Origin: Quadrisphaera granulorum
GTDB taxonomy: Bacteria; Actinomycetota; Actinomycetes; Actinomycetales; Quadrisphaeraceae
Assembly (NCBI RefSeq): GCF_003149145.1
Contig: NZ_QGDQ01000002.1
Span: forward strand, 186,001 to 250,000
Direction: 5' to 3'
DNA length: 64,000 bases
Made by a program: the position numbers and the translations under genes. How positions within the stretch are numbered: the stretch's first letter is position 1; every line of letters starts with the position of its first letter. Shown one piece after another: positions 8,275 through 17,076 of the stretch. A model generated the notes under the pieces. It saw only the letters and a program-made list of their open reading frames with translations. It ran no database searches and was not told where the DNA came from.

Positions 8275-9717
8275 TCAGACCGTGCGGGCGAGCTGCTCCG
8301 CGATGCCCGTGTACGTGCCGGGCGTCAGCGCCAGCAGGCGCTCGCGGGCGTCGTCGGGCAGGCCCAGGCCGGACACGAACGTCCGCATGCCCTCGGCATC
8401 GACGCGGCGACCGCGGGTGAGCTCCTTGAGGCGGGAGTACGGGTCGTCCATGCCGGGCACTCCCGCCACCGACGCCGCGCGCATCACCGACTGGACGGCC
8501 TCACCGAGCACCTCCCAGTTGGCGTCGAGGTCGCGGGCGAGAGCGGCGTGGTCGACGTCGAGACCGGCCAGGCCCTTGCGCACGTTGTCGATGGCCAGCA
8601 GGGAGTGGCCGAACGCCGTCCCGATGTTCCGCTGCATCGACGAGTCGGTGAGGTCGCGCTGCAGCCGAGACGTCACGAGCGTGGAGGCGAGCACGTCGAG
8701 CAGGGCGTTGGAGACCTCGAGGTTCGCCTCGGCGTTCTCGAACCGGATCGGATTCACCTTGTGCGGCATGGTGCTCGAGCCGACGGTGCCCTGGCCGCGG
8801 ACCTGCGCGAAGTAGCCGAGCGAGATGTAGCTCCAGACGTCGGTGCACAGGTCGTGCAGCACGCGGTTGAACCGGGCGACGTCGCTGTAGAGCTCGGCCT
8901 GCCAGTCGTGGCTCTCGATCTGGGTGGTGAGCGGGTTCCACTGCAGGCCCAGGCCCTCCACGAAGGTGCGGGACACCTCCTGCCAGTCCGTGGTGGGGAC
9001 GGCGACGACGTGCGCCGCGTACGTGCCGGTGGCGCCGTTGAGCTTGCCGAGGAACTCGGCGCGCTCGACCCGGCGCAGCTGCCGGTCCAGGCGCGCCGCC
9101 GTGACCGCGAGCTCCTTGCCGAGCGTGGTGGGGGTGGCGGGCTGGCCGTGGGTCCGGGCCAGGGCGGCGGCGCCGGCGGCGTCGTGGGCCATCTGAACCA
9201 GCTGGGCGTGCAGCGCCCGTGCGGCGGGCAGCCACACCTGCTGCACGGCTCCACGCACCATGAGCGCGTAGGAGAGGTTGTTGACGTCCTCGCTGGTGAG
9301 GCAGAAGTGGATGAGCTCCACGAGGTCGGCGGCACTGCCGGCGGCCAGCTGGCGACGCAGCCACACCTCGACGGCCTTGACGTCGTGCACCGTCTCCCGC
9401 TCGATGGCGGCCATCTCCTCGACGACGACGGGCCCGAACCCATCGACCAGGGCGCGCAGCGACGCCGTCTCGGCGTCGGTGAGCCGACGGGCGCCAGGGA
9501 CAGCACCGACGGTGGTGAGGTGCACCAGCCACTCGACCTCGACCCGGAGCCGCTCGCGGTTCAGGGCAGCCTCGGACAGGTGCTCGACGAGGGGGGCGAC
9601 GGCGCCGCGGTAGCGCCCGTCGAGCGCGCCGAGTGCGTAGCCGGCCTCGGCCAGGGGCGCCGAGGACGACGGCAGCGAGGACGACGACGGTGCGGCAGCA
9701 GGCGTGGAGGTGCTCAC
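8275..9717 (-). CDS. purB: Adenylosuccinate lyase
   Basis: A 480-residue enzyme of the fumarase/aspartase superfamily. It has the signature GSSTMPHKVNP near residue 315, whose flexible loop carries the catalytic serine, together with the THGQPATPTT block and SLRALVDG/TSEDVNN regions typical of PurB of the E. coli type. It catalyses two steps of purine synthesis: SAICAR to AICAR, and adenylosuccinate to AMP, releasing fumarate. The N-terminus has a Ser/Ala-rich extension of about 20 residues before the conserved YALGALDGRYR. The gene is monocistronic, with a terminator on its upstream side separating it from the M23-like gene. Confidence 0.95.
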   Translation of the reverse strand: MSTSTPAAAPSSSSLPSSSAPLAEAGYALGALDGRYRGAVAPLVEHLSEAALNRERLRVEVEWLVHLTTVGAVPGARRLTDAETASLRALVDGFGPVVVEEMAAIERETVHDVKAVEVWLRRQLAAGSAADLVELIHFCLTSEDVNNLSYALMVRGAVQQVWLPAARALHAQLVQMAHDAAGAAALARTHGQPATPTTLGKELAVTAARLDRQLRRVERAEFLGKLNGATGTYAAHVVAVPTTDWQEVSRTFVEGLGLQWNPLTTQIESHDWQAELYSDVARFNRVLHDLCTDVWSYISLGYFAQVRGQGTVGSSTMPHKVNPIRFENAEANLEVSNALLDVLASTLVTSRLQRDLTDSSMQRNIGTAFGHSLLAIDNVRKGLAGLDVDHAALARDLDANWEVLGEAVQSVMRAASVAGVPGMDDPYSRLKELTRGRRVDAEGMRTFVSGLGLPDDARERLLALTPGTYTGIAEQLARTV

Positions 9718-9741
9718 GGAGCCTCATTCTCCCAGGCGCGA

Positions 9742-9775
9742 GAACGCCCCCGCGCCATGCGGCACGGGGGCGTTC
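9742..9775 (-). terminator. Stem-loop terminator of the M23-like gene
   Basis: GAACGCCCCCG (9742-9752) pairs perfectly with CGGGGGCGTTC (9765-9775), with a further inner GCC/GGC pairing. It lies 57 bp beyond the stop of the M23-like gene on the minus strand and just upstream of purB, so it probably ends the former transcript. Confidence 0.6.
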
Positions 9776-9832
9776 AGAGCAGAGGCGGCGCTTGCGGTGG
9801 ACGGACGCTCTCGTCGTCGTCCTCCGAGGTCC

Positions 9833-10819
9833 TCAGTCGACGGAGACCAGGCGGACCGGGACGCCGGCGGCCAGACGCAGGCGGGGCGTGTCGACCAGCA
9901 CGAGCTGCACCTGGGGCTCGGCGACGGCGCCGGAGCAGCCCGCGGCCCCGACGACCTGACCGGGCAGCACGCGGTCACCCCGGCTGACGCGCACGGAGCC
10001 GCGGCGCAGGTGCGGCATGACGGCGTACCGGCCGGCCCCGCAGTCGAGCACCACGTGGTTGCCGAACACGGCGCGAGCGCCGACCAGCTCGCGTACCGCG
10101 TCGAGCAGGCCCCCGGCGAAGCGGGCCAGGTGCCCCTGCCGGCAGGCGTGGTCGCGGGAGCCGTCCACCACGCGCAGCACCGTGGCGTCGGCGGGTGCCA
10201 GGACCGGCTCGCCGAACGTGGCGGCGTCGCCCACCGGCAGCAGGCCCACGCGGCGCGCGAGCGCAGCGCGGCGACCGGGCACCGGCACCGCGGCCGGGTC
10301 GGGCACAGCGACGTCGAGGACCAGGCCCACGGCGTGCGCCCGGCCGTAGGAGCCGGCACCCGTGGAACCCGACTCGTCGACCTCCACGCAGCGTCCGGAC
10401 AGCGGCGAGGCCAGCACCTGCACGGAGCTCCACCGGCCGCGGGGCGCCGCCACCGACAGCAGCGCGGCGAGCGCGACCAGCGCGACGCCCGCCAGACCGG
10501 CGGCGGTGGCCGCGTCACCGGCCAGCACGGGCCAGGGGAGCGGCAGCAGGTGCAGCGCCACACCGGTCACCACGAGGGCCGCACCCGCCGCGGAGGACAC
10601 GCCGCGCAGGCGTGCGCAAGCACGCACCGTGAAGGGGGTGCGGGTCGGGGTGGTGACCACCTCCAGGCGGTCGCGATGCGGCTTCTGCGGGGTTCGGGGT
10701 GCAGGGAGGCCCGGCGGCGCGCTGGGCGCTGAGGAGACCAGAGGGGCACCGCCCTCGAGCAGCACCAGCTCGTCGAGCAGCGAGCGGGACGGGTGCGGGA
10801 TCTCCGGCACTGCGGTCAC
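9833..10819 (-). CDS. M23 peptidase-like membrane protein with degraded catalytic site
   Basis: A 328-residue protein. After an N-terminal cytosolic part come two transmembrane helices (around residues 78-122), then a domain whose end reads like a lysostaphin/M23 peptidase fold: GNHVVLDCGAGRYAVMPHLR, GSVRVSRGDRVLPGQVVG, AAGCSGAVAEPQVQLVLVD. In active M23 enzymes the last segment contains H-x-H; here the matching position is QVQ, so at least one zinc ligand pair is gone. The protein is probably not a peptidase but could bind peptidoglycan or regulate an amidase, as the degenerate LytM factors do. That role is inference. Confidence 0.6.
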   Translation of the reverse strand: MTAVPEIPHPSRSLLDELVLLEGGAPLVSSAPSAPPGLPAPRTPQKPHRDRLEVVTTPTRTPFTVRACARLRGVSSAAGAALVVTGVALHLLPLPWPVLAGDAATAAGLAGVALVALAALLSVAAPRGRWSSVQVLASPLSGRCVEVDESGSTGAGSYGRAHAVGLVLDVAVPDPAAVPVPGRRAALARRVGLLPVGDAATFGEPVLAPADATVLRVVDGSRDHACRQGHLARFAGGLLDAVRELVGARAVFGNHVVLDCGAGRYAVMPHLRRGSVRVSRGDRVLPGQVVGAAGCSGAVAEPQVQLVLVDTPRLRLAAGVPVRLVSVD

Positions 10820-10941
10820 TTCGTCACGCTAAGCACACGGGGGTCCGATTCCTCGGCGCCACGCCGTGAGCGTGTCGTTGCGTTGCGCGACTGCTCTCTG
10901 TGACCGTTCCCCGCTGCTGGCCGTCGCTGCTGGTCGATCCA

Positions 10942-10977
10942 GGTCAGCCGGTCAGCTCAGGTCAGCCGGTCAGCTCA
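10942..10977. repeat. 18-bp tandem direct repeat at the 3' end of the MOSC gene
   Basis: GGTCAGCCGGTCAGCTCA occurs twice, head to tail (10942-10959 and 10960-10977). The copy at 10960-10977 contains the MOSC stop codon, so the other copy is a duplicate of the gene's last bases placed beyond the stop. Confidence 0.8.
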
Positions 10978-11586
10978 GGGCAGTGGGCGGCCTCCGCGAG
11001 GCAGTACGGCCGATCCGGCGCGCGCCGGATCGAGCGGGACGTCGCTGAGCAGCAGCGCGGGCCCGCGCCGCAGGCGTCCCGAGCTCAGGGGCTCGCACCG
11101 CAGGCCACCCCGTCCCCGCAGGGCGGCGTGAGCACCCGGCGCCAGCTGCCGGTCCATCCACGCGCACGGGGCCGCCTGCCGCCGGCCTGCCAGCAGCACC
11201 GGACCGTCCCCACAGTCGATCGCGAACACCCTGCCCCGCAGCGGTTCCAGCTCGGCGCCCCGGAGGACGACGTTGCGCCGGGCCAGCAGCGGGTCGAAGG
11301 CGGGGACGGCGAGCTGCGCGGCCACCGCCTCCAGCGCCTCCACGGCGAGCAGGGTCACGGCAGCGTCCAGGTGGGCCGCCTTGCCGAAGAACCGGTCCCC
11401 GACGATGCCTCGGCCGGCGACGACGTCGGCGATCTCACGGTCTTCGGAGGTGGCTTCGTCGACGGGGAGCGGGCCGTCCTTCGGGCGGCCGAAGTAGCGG
11501 TGCACCGGAGAGACGAGCAGGTGCAGCACGTCCACGGGCGTCGAGTGCTCGAGCTCGGCGAGCGCGTCCGGTGGTGGTCCGCTCAC
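10975..11586 (-). CDS. MOSC domain protein
   Basis: A 203-residue protein that resembles stand-alone MOSC proteins: LLVSPVHRYFGRP at the start, then a short DREIADVVAGRGIVGDRFFG block and the TLLAVEALEAV and RRNVVLRG segments. MOSC domains are predicted sulfur-carrier or Mo-cofactor-related modules with a conserved cysteine; the only clear cysteines here are in AIDCGDG, CAWMD and LRCEPL. GTG 11586 overlaps the stop of the upstream glycosyltransferase-like gene (GTGA), so the two are co-translated. The sulfur substrate is unknown. Confidence 0.7.
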   Translation of the reverse strand: MSGPPPDALAELEHSTPVDVLHLLVSPVHRYFGRPKDGPLPVDEATSEDREIADVVAGRGIVGDRFFGKAAHLDAAVTLLAVEALEAVAAQLAVPAFDPLLARRNVVLRGAELEPLRGRVFAIDCGDGPVLLAGRRQAAPCAWMDRQLAPGAHAALRGRGGLRCEPLSSGRLRRGPALLLSDVPLDPARAGSAVLPRGGRPLP

Positions 11587-12260
11587 CGGCGCAGGGGGCC
11601 GGGGCCGCAGTGGACCGGCACCTGGGCCACGCGCCACCCGCCGCGGGCCGCTGCGGCGAGCACCTCCTCGGGGCTGGTGTCGTCCAGGGCAGTGAGCAGC
11701 TGGCGCCGGCACGCCAGGACGCGGGCGGCGTCGGTGAGGCGCAGCGGCGGGCCGCTGGCGTCGTGTCCCGCCGCGGCGCTCTCGGCGGCGAGGTGGCGGT
11801 TGAGGCGCCGGGTCGCGGCGGCGTCGAGCAGGCGCCGGTGGGGCGGCCAGCAGGACAGGGAGGTCATTCCCCAGCCGGCGCGGCGCAGACCCACCACAAG
11901 GTCGGCGCTGCCCCGTGCGATCGGCTCGGCGAGCCGGTGCAGCTCACGGGGGTCCACGCCGCTGCGACCGTCGAGGAGGACGACGACGGGCGCGGTCGTG
12001 CGGGCCAGGCCCGCCGCCCAGGCGGCGCTGAGGCCATCGGGGGCGTGGGCGTCCAGGGGGGCGACGACGCCGCGGTAGCCCTCGGGGAGGCGGTCCAGCA
12101 CCCACCGCGGCGCCCGGCCGCCGGCCGCGGCGAGCACGGCGTCGACCCGGGCCGTGCCGGGGGGCGGGGAGCAGGCGAAGGTCGGTTCGAGGTCGCCGGT
12201 GGCGTCGTGCAGCCTCTCCACGGGGCTGACGGTACGGGGCGGCGGGGTGTTCGTGCGCAC
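11583..12260 (-). CDS. Family 2 glycosyltransferase-like protein, degenerate
   Basis: A 225-residue protein whose middle aligns by eye with actinobacterial GT2 enzymes: WVLDRLPEGYRGVVAP, AAWAAGLARTTAPVVVLLDGRSGVDPREL, ADLVVGLRRAGW and a tail WRVAQVPVHCGP. In working family members the first of these segments continues into a DNGSTDGS-type nucleotide-sugar site; here it reads APLDAHAPDG, and the later DADGS motif is DGRSG. Catalytic activity is doubtful. It is the first gene of a two-gene unit with the MOSC gene (GTGA overlap). GTG 12260 is chosen; another GTG about 12 codons inside would give a shorter form. Confidence 0.55.
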   Translation of the reverse strand: MRTNTPPPRTVSPVERLHDATGDLEPTFACSPPPGTARVDAVLAAAGGRAPRWVLDRLPEGYRGVVAPLDAHAPDGLSAAWAAGLARTTAPVVVLLDGRSGVDPRELHRLAEPIARGSADLVVGLRRAGWGMTSLSCWPPHRRLLDAAATRRLNRHLAAESAAAGHDASGPPLRLTDAARVLACRRQLLTALDDTSPEEVLAAAARGGWRVAQVPVHCGPGPLRR

Positions 12261-12354
12261 GTCGTCCGCCCACAGGCGTGGCGGCGGGCCGCGTCATCCA
12301 CAGGCTGAGCTGACGGCGCTGGGCACGGCGGACCCATCGACCGACGATCGGCGC

Positions 12355-12669
12355 GTGCCCAACCTCAGTGGCCATGTGCCGAACCTGGGGGGCGTCCGCG
12401 CCTCCCTCGCCGCAGGTGATGACCTCGCGCAGCTGGCGGCGCGCCTGCACGGCGCTGCCGAGGCCGTCCGTGGTCAGGAAACCGTCCATCGTGAGCTGCT
12501 CGCGCTCGACTGGCAGGGTTCGGCCGCGTCGACCTTCAGGTTCGTCGTCGCCGGACGCGTCGAGAGGCTCGTGCGGCTTGCCGGCGAGCTGGACGAGCTC
12601 GCGCACAGCGCCGAGTGGCGTGCGGCCGCCGGTCAGGCGTTGCGTGCGGCCGAGGGCTGGCCGCAGTGA
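12355..12669 (+). CDS. WXG100-like small helical protein
   Basis: About 104 residues, nearly all helical, with a W-x-G turn in the middle (LDWQGSAASTFRFVV) flanked by two amphipathic alanine/leucine-rich helices. This is the layout of WXG100/Esx proteins, the small helical-hairpin substrates and partners of type VII secretion. GTG 12355 is one start; GTG 12376, seven codons on, is equally possible. Its stop overlaps the start of the lipase-like gene (GTGA), so the two are made in a fixed ratio, as expected for a secreted heterodimer. No ESX ATPase or membrane gene lies in this window. Confidence 0.6.
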   Translation: MPNLSGHVPNLGGVRASLAAGDDLAQLAARLHGAAEAVRGQETVHRELLALDWQGSAASTFRFVVAGRVERLVRLAGELDELAHSAEWRAAAGQALRAAEGWPQ

Positions 12670-14270
12670 GCGCCGACGCCAGCGGGCTCGATGTCGTGGG
12701 AGGCGCCGGAGGCGTCGGTGCTGACCTCGACGAGGTGGACGTCGCCGTCACCCGCCTGCATCGCTGCGTGGCGGAGCTCAGCGACGCCGCCGAGGCCCTG
12801 GGGTGGGGCAGGAGCCTGCTGCAGGGGCTGGACGGCGCCGTCGTCGACCCGGGAGCGGTCATCGAGCTGGAGATCACCCTGACCCGTCTCCACCGGGAGA
12901 TGAACGACGTCGCCTTCGACACCCTCACCCTCTCGGAGGCCGTCGCCGTGTGCGCCACCGTCTACCGCGATGCCGAGGAGGTGCTGCGCAACCGGTGGGG
13001 CGCCCTGGGCGCGACCGTGGGTACTGCCGTCAGCATGGAGTTCGGCCCGCTGCCGATGCTGGCCGGCGTGGCGCTGGTGACGGCCCTTCCGCGGCTGAGC
13101 ATCCTCATCGACGGGGTCATGGACACCGTGGGTGAGCTGACCGGAGAGAAGCCAGCTGCCACGCAGGGGTTGACGGGCCTGCTTCCGGCCAGCGCCGAAC
13201 CTCAGCTCACGCTCCCGCCCGGAAGTGCTGTCCCGCCGCTGCCGTCGCAGAGCGGGCCTCAGCTCACGGGCCCTGTCCCGTCGGGAGCCCTGGCAGCTGC
13301 GAGTTCTCCGGCCAACCAGACCTCCCTCGACCAGACCTCCCTCGACCGGGAGCCGCCCTCTGCCCTGCAGCGTGAGCTGCGGGACCTTGGCAACGCCGCC
13401 AGGGAACCCGCTGTGGCGTTCGCCGCCGGGTTCCTCGCCGGTCCTCTCGCGATGGCAACGCCCCCGGCCCCGCTGCTGGCCCGCGGCGCAGCCCGCGCGG
13501 GAGCAGCCCAGGGCATCGGGGCCAGCACCGACGTCGTCGTCGTCCCTCGCGCGCTTCCCGCGTCGGTGAGCGCAGCCGGGCCGTCCCGTGGCGTCGGCGA
13601 CACGATCCGGCGCATCCACGCGGCGGATGACGGATCGGGGCCCGACGGCCGCATCCGTGTGGAGCGCATCACCCACAGCGACGGGAGCCGGGCTGCCGTG
13701 GTCTACGTGCCCGGGACGCAGGACTGGGCCGAGGGCTCTCCGCTCCCAGCGTCCTCGGACGCGATCCTGCGGGCAGTGGCAGGCGACACCTCCGCCTACA
13801 GCAACGCCGTGCTGGGAGCTCTGGTCGAGGCGGGCGTCACGCCGGGCGAGCCGGTGATGCTGGCCGGTCACAGCCTCGGAGGCATCGTGGCGGCGCAGAT
13901 GGCCGCCGACCCGTCCGTCCGGGCGAGCTACGACGTCGAGGCCGTCCTCACCGCCGGGTCACCCATCGGAGCGATCGACATTCCGGCCGGTGTTGACGTG
14001 CTGGCGCTGGAGCACACCAACGACCCCGTGCCCGACGCCGAAGGTCTCGAGAACACGAAGACCAACAGCCACCTGACCACCGTGACCGCTCCCACCCCTC
14101 AGGGGTTGGACGCGCACGGCACCGACGGCTACGCGCTGCTGGGTGACGCGGCGGACACCTCGACGGCCCCGTCGCTGGTGGCCTACCGCGACGCGACCTC
14201 GCAGTTCTTCGCGGAGTCCGGATCGACGTCCCAGGTCACCGAGGTGGTCGCGCGGCGCATCGGGCCGTGA
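12666..14270 (+). CDS. Alpha/beta hydrolase (lipase-like) with N-terminal helical domain
   Basis: A 534-residue protein. Residues 1-150 are helical with a second WXG-like stretch (ALGWGRSLLQGLDG) and a hydrophobic segment (GPLPMLAGVALVTALP). Residues 150-330 are a Pro/Ala/Ser-rich linker with a short TSLDQTSLDRE tandem repeat. The last 200 residues are an alpha/beta hydrolase: VVYVPGTQDW, the nucleophile elbow GHSLGG, a possible Asp in EHTNDPVPD and His in SHLTTV or DAHG. It is translationally coupled to the WXG100-like gene. I infer a type VII-secreted esterase or lipase acting on lipid outside the cell; the substrate is not known. Confidence 0.65.
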   Translation: MSADASGLDVVGGAGGVGADLDEVDVAVTRLHRCVAELSDAAEALGWGRSLLQGLDGAVVDPGAVIELEITLTRLHREMNDVAFDTLTLSEAVAVCATVYRDAEEVLRNRWGALGATVGTAVSMEFGPLPMLAGVALVTALPRLSILIDGVMDTVGELTGEKPAATQGLTGLLPASAEPQLTLPPGSAVPPLPSQSGPQLTGPVPSGALAAASSPANQTSLDQTSLDREPPSALQRELRDLGNAAREPAVAFAAGFLAGPLAMATPPAPLLARGAARAGAAQGIGASTDVVVVPRALPASVSAAGPSRGVGDTIRRIHAADDGSGPDGRIRVERITHSDGSRAAVVYVPGTQDWAEGSPLPASSDAILRAVAGDTSAYSNAVLGALVEAGVTPGEPVMLAGHSLGGIVAAQMAADPSVRASYDVEAVLTAGSPIGAIDIPAGVDVLALEHTNDPVPDAEGLENTKTNSHLTTVTAPTPQGLDAHGTDGYALLGDAADTSTAPSLVAYRDATSQFFAESGSTSQVTEVVARRIGP

Positions 14271-14302
14271 CGCGGGTCCACCTCGGTGCCTGGACGCGGC
14301 AC

Positions 14303-15775
14303 TCAGGCGTGGGTGCGGGCGCGGCGCTCCACGTGCAGGTCGTCCATGTCCTCCAGCTCGCGGCCCTTGGTCTCCGGCACCGCCTTGAGGACGAAGAAGA
14401 ACGACAGCACCGCCAGTGCCGTGTACAGCCCGTAGGCGACCGGGAGCCCGATGGAGGCGAGCGTCGGGAAGCTGGTGCTGATCACGAAGTTGGCGATCCA
14501 CTGGGCAGCCGCGGCCACCGCGAGAGCGGCGGCGCGGATCCGGCCGGGGAACATCTCACCGAGCAGCACCCAGACCACGGGACCCCAGGTGATGCCGAAG
14601 GCGACGATGAAGAGGTTGGCGGCCACGAGGGCGATCGGACCCCACGGCGCGGGCAGCGAGACCTGGTCTCCGTTGACCGCGCCCTGCGTGAAGGACAGCG
14701 CCATGACACCCAGCGACACCGCCATGCCCACCGAGCCGGCGAGCAGCATCGGGCGGCGACCCACCTTGTCGACCAGGGCGATCGCCACCAGGGTCACGAG
14801 GACGTTCGTGATGGCAGTGACGACCGAGAACAGGCTCGCCTGCTCGGGGGCGAAGCCGACCGAGCTCCACAGCGAGGTCGAGTAGTAGAAGATCACGTTG
14901 ATGCCGACCGCCTGCTGGAAGACCGACAGGAGGATGCCCACCCAGACGATGGGCTTCAGCCCCAGACGCGGCCCCTTGAGGTCGCGCAGCGACGGCTCCC
15001 GCTCGGCCGCGAGGTGCTTGGCGATCTCCGCGATGCGGCGCTTGATGGTCCCCCGGTCCTTGAGGCCCTGGATGCTCGCGAGGACCCGCCCCGCCTCTTC
15101 CTGGCGGCCCTTGGCCACGAGGTAGCGCGGAGACTCCGGCACCGCCAGCGCCAGGGCCGCCCACACCACCGCCGGCACGAGGCCCACGAGGAACATCCAC
15201 CGCCACGCCGCCAGGCCCCACCACAGCTCGGCGGCAGCGTCGCCGTCGACGAGGTTGGAGAGCAGCGCGTTGGAGATGAGCGCCGCCAGGATGCCGACGG
15301 TGATGGCGAACTGCTGCAGCGAGCCGAGCCGGCCGCGGATGGCGGCCGGGGAGACCTCCGCGATGTAGGCGGGGGCGATCACGGATGCGGCGCCGATGCC
15401 CACCCCGCCGATCGTGCGCCACAGGATGAGGTCCCACACGGCAAAGGCCAGCCCGGACCCGACGGCGCTGACCGCGAAGATGGCCGCGGCCATCACCATC
15501 ACGCGGGTGCGGCCGTACTTGTCGGCCAGCGGACCGGCGAACCAAGCGCCCACCGCCGCTCCGAGCAGCGCGCACGAGACCGCGAAGCCCTGGAGGACTT
15601 CGCCCAGGTCGAACTGCTTCGCGATGGCCTCGACGGCCCCGTTGACCACCGAGGAGTCGAAGCCGAACAGGAACCCGCCGACGGCGGCGACCACCGCGAT
15701 GGCGATGACCTTCCCGGTGGTCTTCTCCTCGCCGGTGCGGGAGACCCCACCGCTGCCCTGGGTCGTGCTGCTCAT
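14303..15775 (-). CDS. Sugar porter family MFS transporter
   Basis: A 490-residue transporter with 12 predicted membrane helices. It has the sugar-porter signatures: GFLFGFDSSVVNGA in TM1, PLADKYGRTRVM between TM2 and TM3, PESPRYLVAKGR after TM6, QQAVGINVIFYYS in TM7, DKVGRRPMLL, and PETKGRELEDM at the end. It would import a hexose or pentose, or inositol, with protons. It is transcribed alone, divergent from pat, and convergent with the lipase-like gene (32 bp apart). Confidence 0.9.
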   Translation of the reverse strand: MSSTTQGSGGVSRTGEEKTTGKVIAIAVVAAVGGFLFGFDSSVVNGAVEAIAKQFDLGEVLQGFAVSCALLGAAVGAWFAGPLADKYGRTRVMVMAAAIFAVSAVGSGLAFAVWDLILWRTIGGVGIGAASVIAPAYIAEVSPAAIRGRLGSLQQFAITVGILAALISNALLSNLVDGDAAAELWWGLAAWRWMFLVGLVPAVVWAALALAVPESPRYLVAKGRQEEAGRVLASIQGLKDRGTIKRRIAEIAKHLAAEREPSLRDLKGPRLGLKPIVWVGILLSVFQQAVGINVIFYYSTSLWSSVGFAPEQASLFSVVTAITNVLVTLVAIALVDKVGRRPMLLAGSVGMAVSLGVMALSFTQGAVNGDQVSLPAPWGPIALVAANLFIVAFGITWGPVVWVLLGEMFPGRIRAAALAVAAAAQWIANFVISTSFPTLASIGLPVAYGLYTALAVLSFFFVLKAVPETKGRELEDMDDLHVERRARTHA

Positions 15776-15869
15776 CCGTGAACAGTGCGCCTCACCTCTC
15801 GCCAGCGCACGCTGACTACTCTCATGATCACACTCATGGGTGCCTCGGTGTTCGCCCTACCGTGGCCGC

Positions 15870-17000
15870 GTGAACAGCCCGTCGTCCTCTCCGTCGTCGT
15901 CGCCATTGGCGTCACCCCGCGTGCGCGCGGCGATCAGCGCCCTGCCCGGGTACGTCCCCGGCCGACCAGCACCGGTGGCCCCCGACGGCACCTCCTACAA
16001 GATCTCCTCCAACGAGAACCCCTACCCCCCGTTGCCCGCCGTGCTGGAGGTGGTGCAGCGCGCGGTCACCGAGATCAACCGCTACCCGGACATGGCCTCG
16101 ACCCAGCTCGTGTCCGCGCTCGCGGAGCGCCTCGACGTGCCGGCGCCGCGCATCGTCACCGGCACGGGCAGCGTGGGGGTGCTCAGCTCGTTGCTCCAGG
16201 CCGTGTGCGAGGCCGGTGACGAGGTCGTCTTCGCCTGGCGCTCGTTCGAGGCCTACCCGATCGTCGTAGGGCTGTCAGGGGCGACAGCCGTGCCGGTGCC
16301 GCTGGACGGCGCGGGGCGTCACGACCTCGACGCCATGGCCGACGCCATCACGGAGCGGACGCGTCTGGTGCTCGTCTGCACGCCCAACAACCCCACCGGA
16401 CCCGTGGTGGGCGCCCAGGAGCTGGAGGCATTCCTCGGGCGCGTGCCGCGTGACGTGCTCGTCGTCGTCGACGAGGCCTATCTCGAGTTCGTGCGCGACC
16501 CCACCGCTGCCGACGGCCTGGCCGTCCACCGCGCGCACCCCAACGTCATGGTGCTGCGGACCTTTTCCAAGGCGTACGGGCTCGCTGGGCTCCGGGTCGG
16601 GTACGCCGTGGCGCACGAGCCCGTGGCCGAGGCGCTGCGCCGGGCCGCGGTGCCGTTCGGGGTCTCGAGCATCGCGCAGCTCGCTGCTGTGGCGTCGCTG
16701 GAGCAGGAAAAGGCGCTACTGGAGCGGGTCGACGGCATCGTCGACGAGCGGGAGCGGGTGGCGGCGGAGCTGACCCGCCAGGGGTGGCGCCTGCCACGGT
16801 CGGAGGCGAACTTCGTCTACCTGCCGGTCGGTAGTGCCACCCCGGACCTCGTGGCCGCCTGCGCGGAGGCCGGTCTGTCCGTGCGCGGCTACGGCAGCGA
16901 CGGCGTGCGAGCGACGGTCGGTGACGCGGCCGCTGATGACGTCCTGCTGGAGGTCTGCGGGGCATTCCTCCAGCGGTGGAGCCCCGATCGGGTGGGCTGA
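15870..17000 (+). CDS. pat: Aromatic amino acid aminotransferase (Pat)
   Basis: A 376-residue fold-type I PLP enzyme. The Lys of [14 protein letters not shown] (near residue 234) holds PLP; NPNNPTG (here TPNNPTG) and the DEAYLEF block also bind the cofactor. It matches mycobacterial Pat closely by eye ([30 protein letters not shown]), a group related to HisC but acting on aromatic amino acids; automatic annotation often calls it hisC. GTG 15870 is used; the Ser/Pro-rich first 20 residues precede the conserved LPGYVPG. It sits upstream of, but is separated by an operator from, the 2-oxoacid dehydrogenase operon, which suggests a joint role in amino-acid breakdown. Confidence 0.8.
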   Translation: MNSPSSSPSSSPLASPRVRAAISALPGYVPGRPAPVAPDGTSYKISSNENPYPPLPAVLEVVQRAVTEINRYPDMASTQLVSALAERLDVPAPRIVTGTGSVGVLSSLLQAVCEAGDEVVFAWRSFEAYPIVVGLSGATAVPVPLDGAGRHDLDAMADAITERTRLVLVCTPNNPTGPVVGAQELEAFLGRVPRDVLVVVDEAYLEFVRDPTAADGLAVHRAHPNVMVLRTFSKAYGLAGLRVGYAVAHEPVAEALRRAAVPFGVSSIAQLAAVASLEQEKALLERVDGIVDERERVAAELTRQGWRLPRSEANFVYLPVGSATPDLVAACAEAGLSVRGYGSDGVRATVGDAAADDVLLEVCGAFLQRWSPDRVG

Positions 17001-17043
17001 AAGGGGTTGCTGCTCCAGGTGGCGCGCGTCGCTTCCCCTGGGG

Positions 17044-17076
17044 ACCTACGGAACCGTAAGGTACGGTTCCGTAGGT
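17044..17076. promoter_or_regulatory. Perfect 33-bp palindromic operator upstream of the bkd operon
   Basis: ACCTACGGAACCGTA (17044-17058) and its exact reverse complement (17062-17076) flank a 3-bp centre, ending 20 bp before the E1 alpha start. Within it are nested ACGGxxCCGT-type repeats, typical of TetR-family operators that bind two dimers. No T run follows, so it is more likely an operator than a terminator for pat. The regulator is not in the window. Confidence 0.75.

Noticed and set aside
17044-17076. Reading the 33-bp palindrome as the pat terminator
   Set aside because: No T run, position close to the next promoter, and nested repeats favour an operator; a dual role cannot be excluded.
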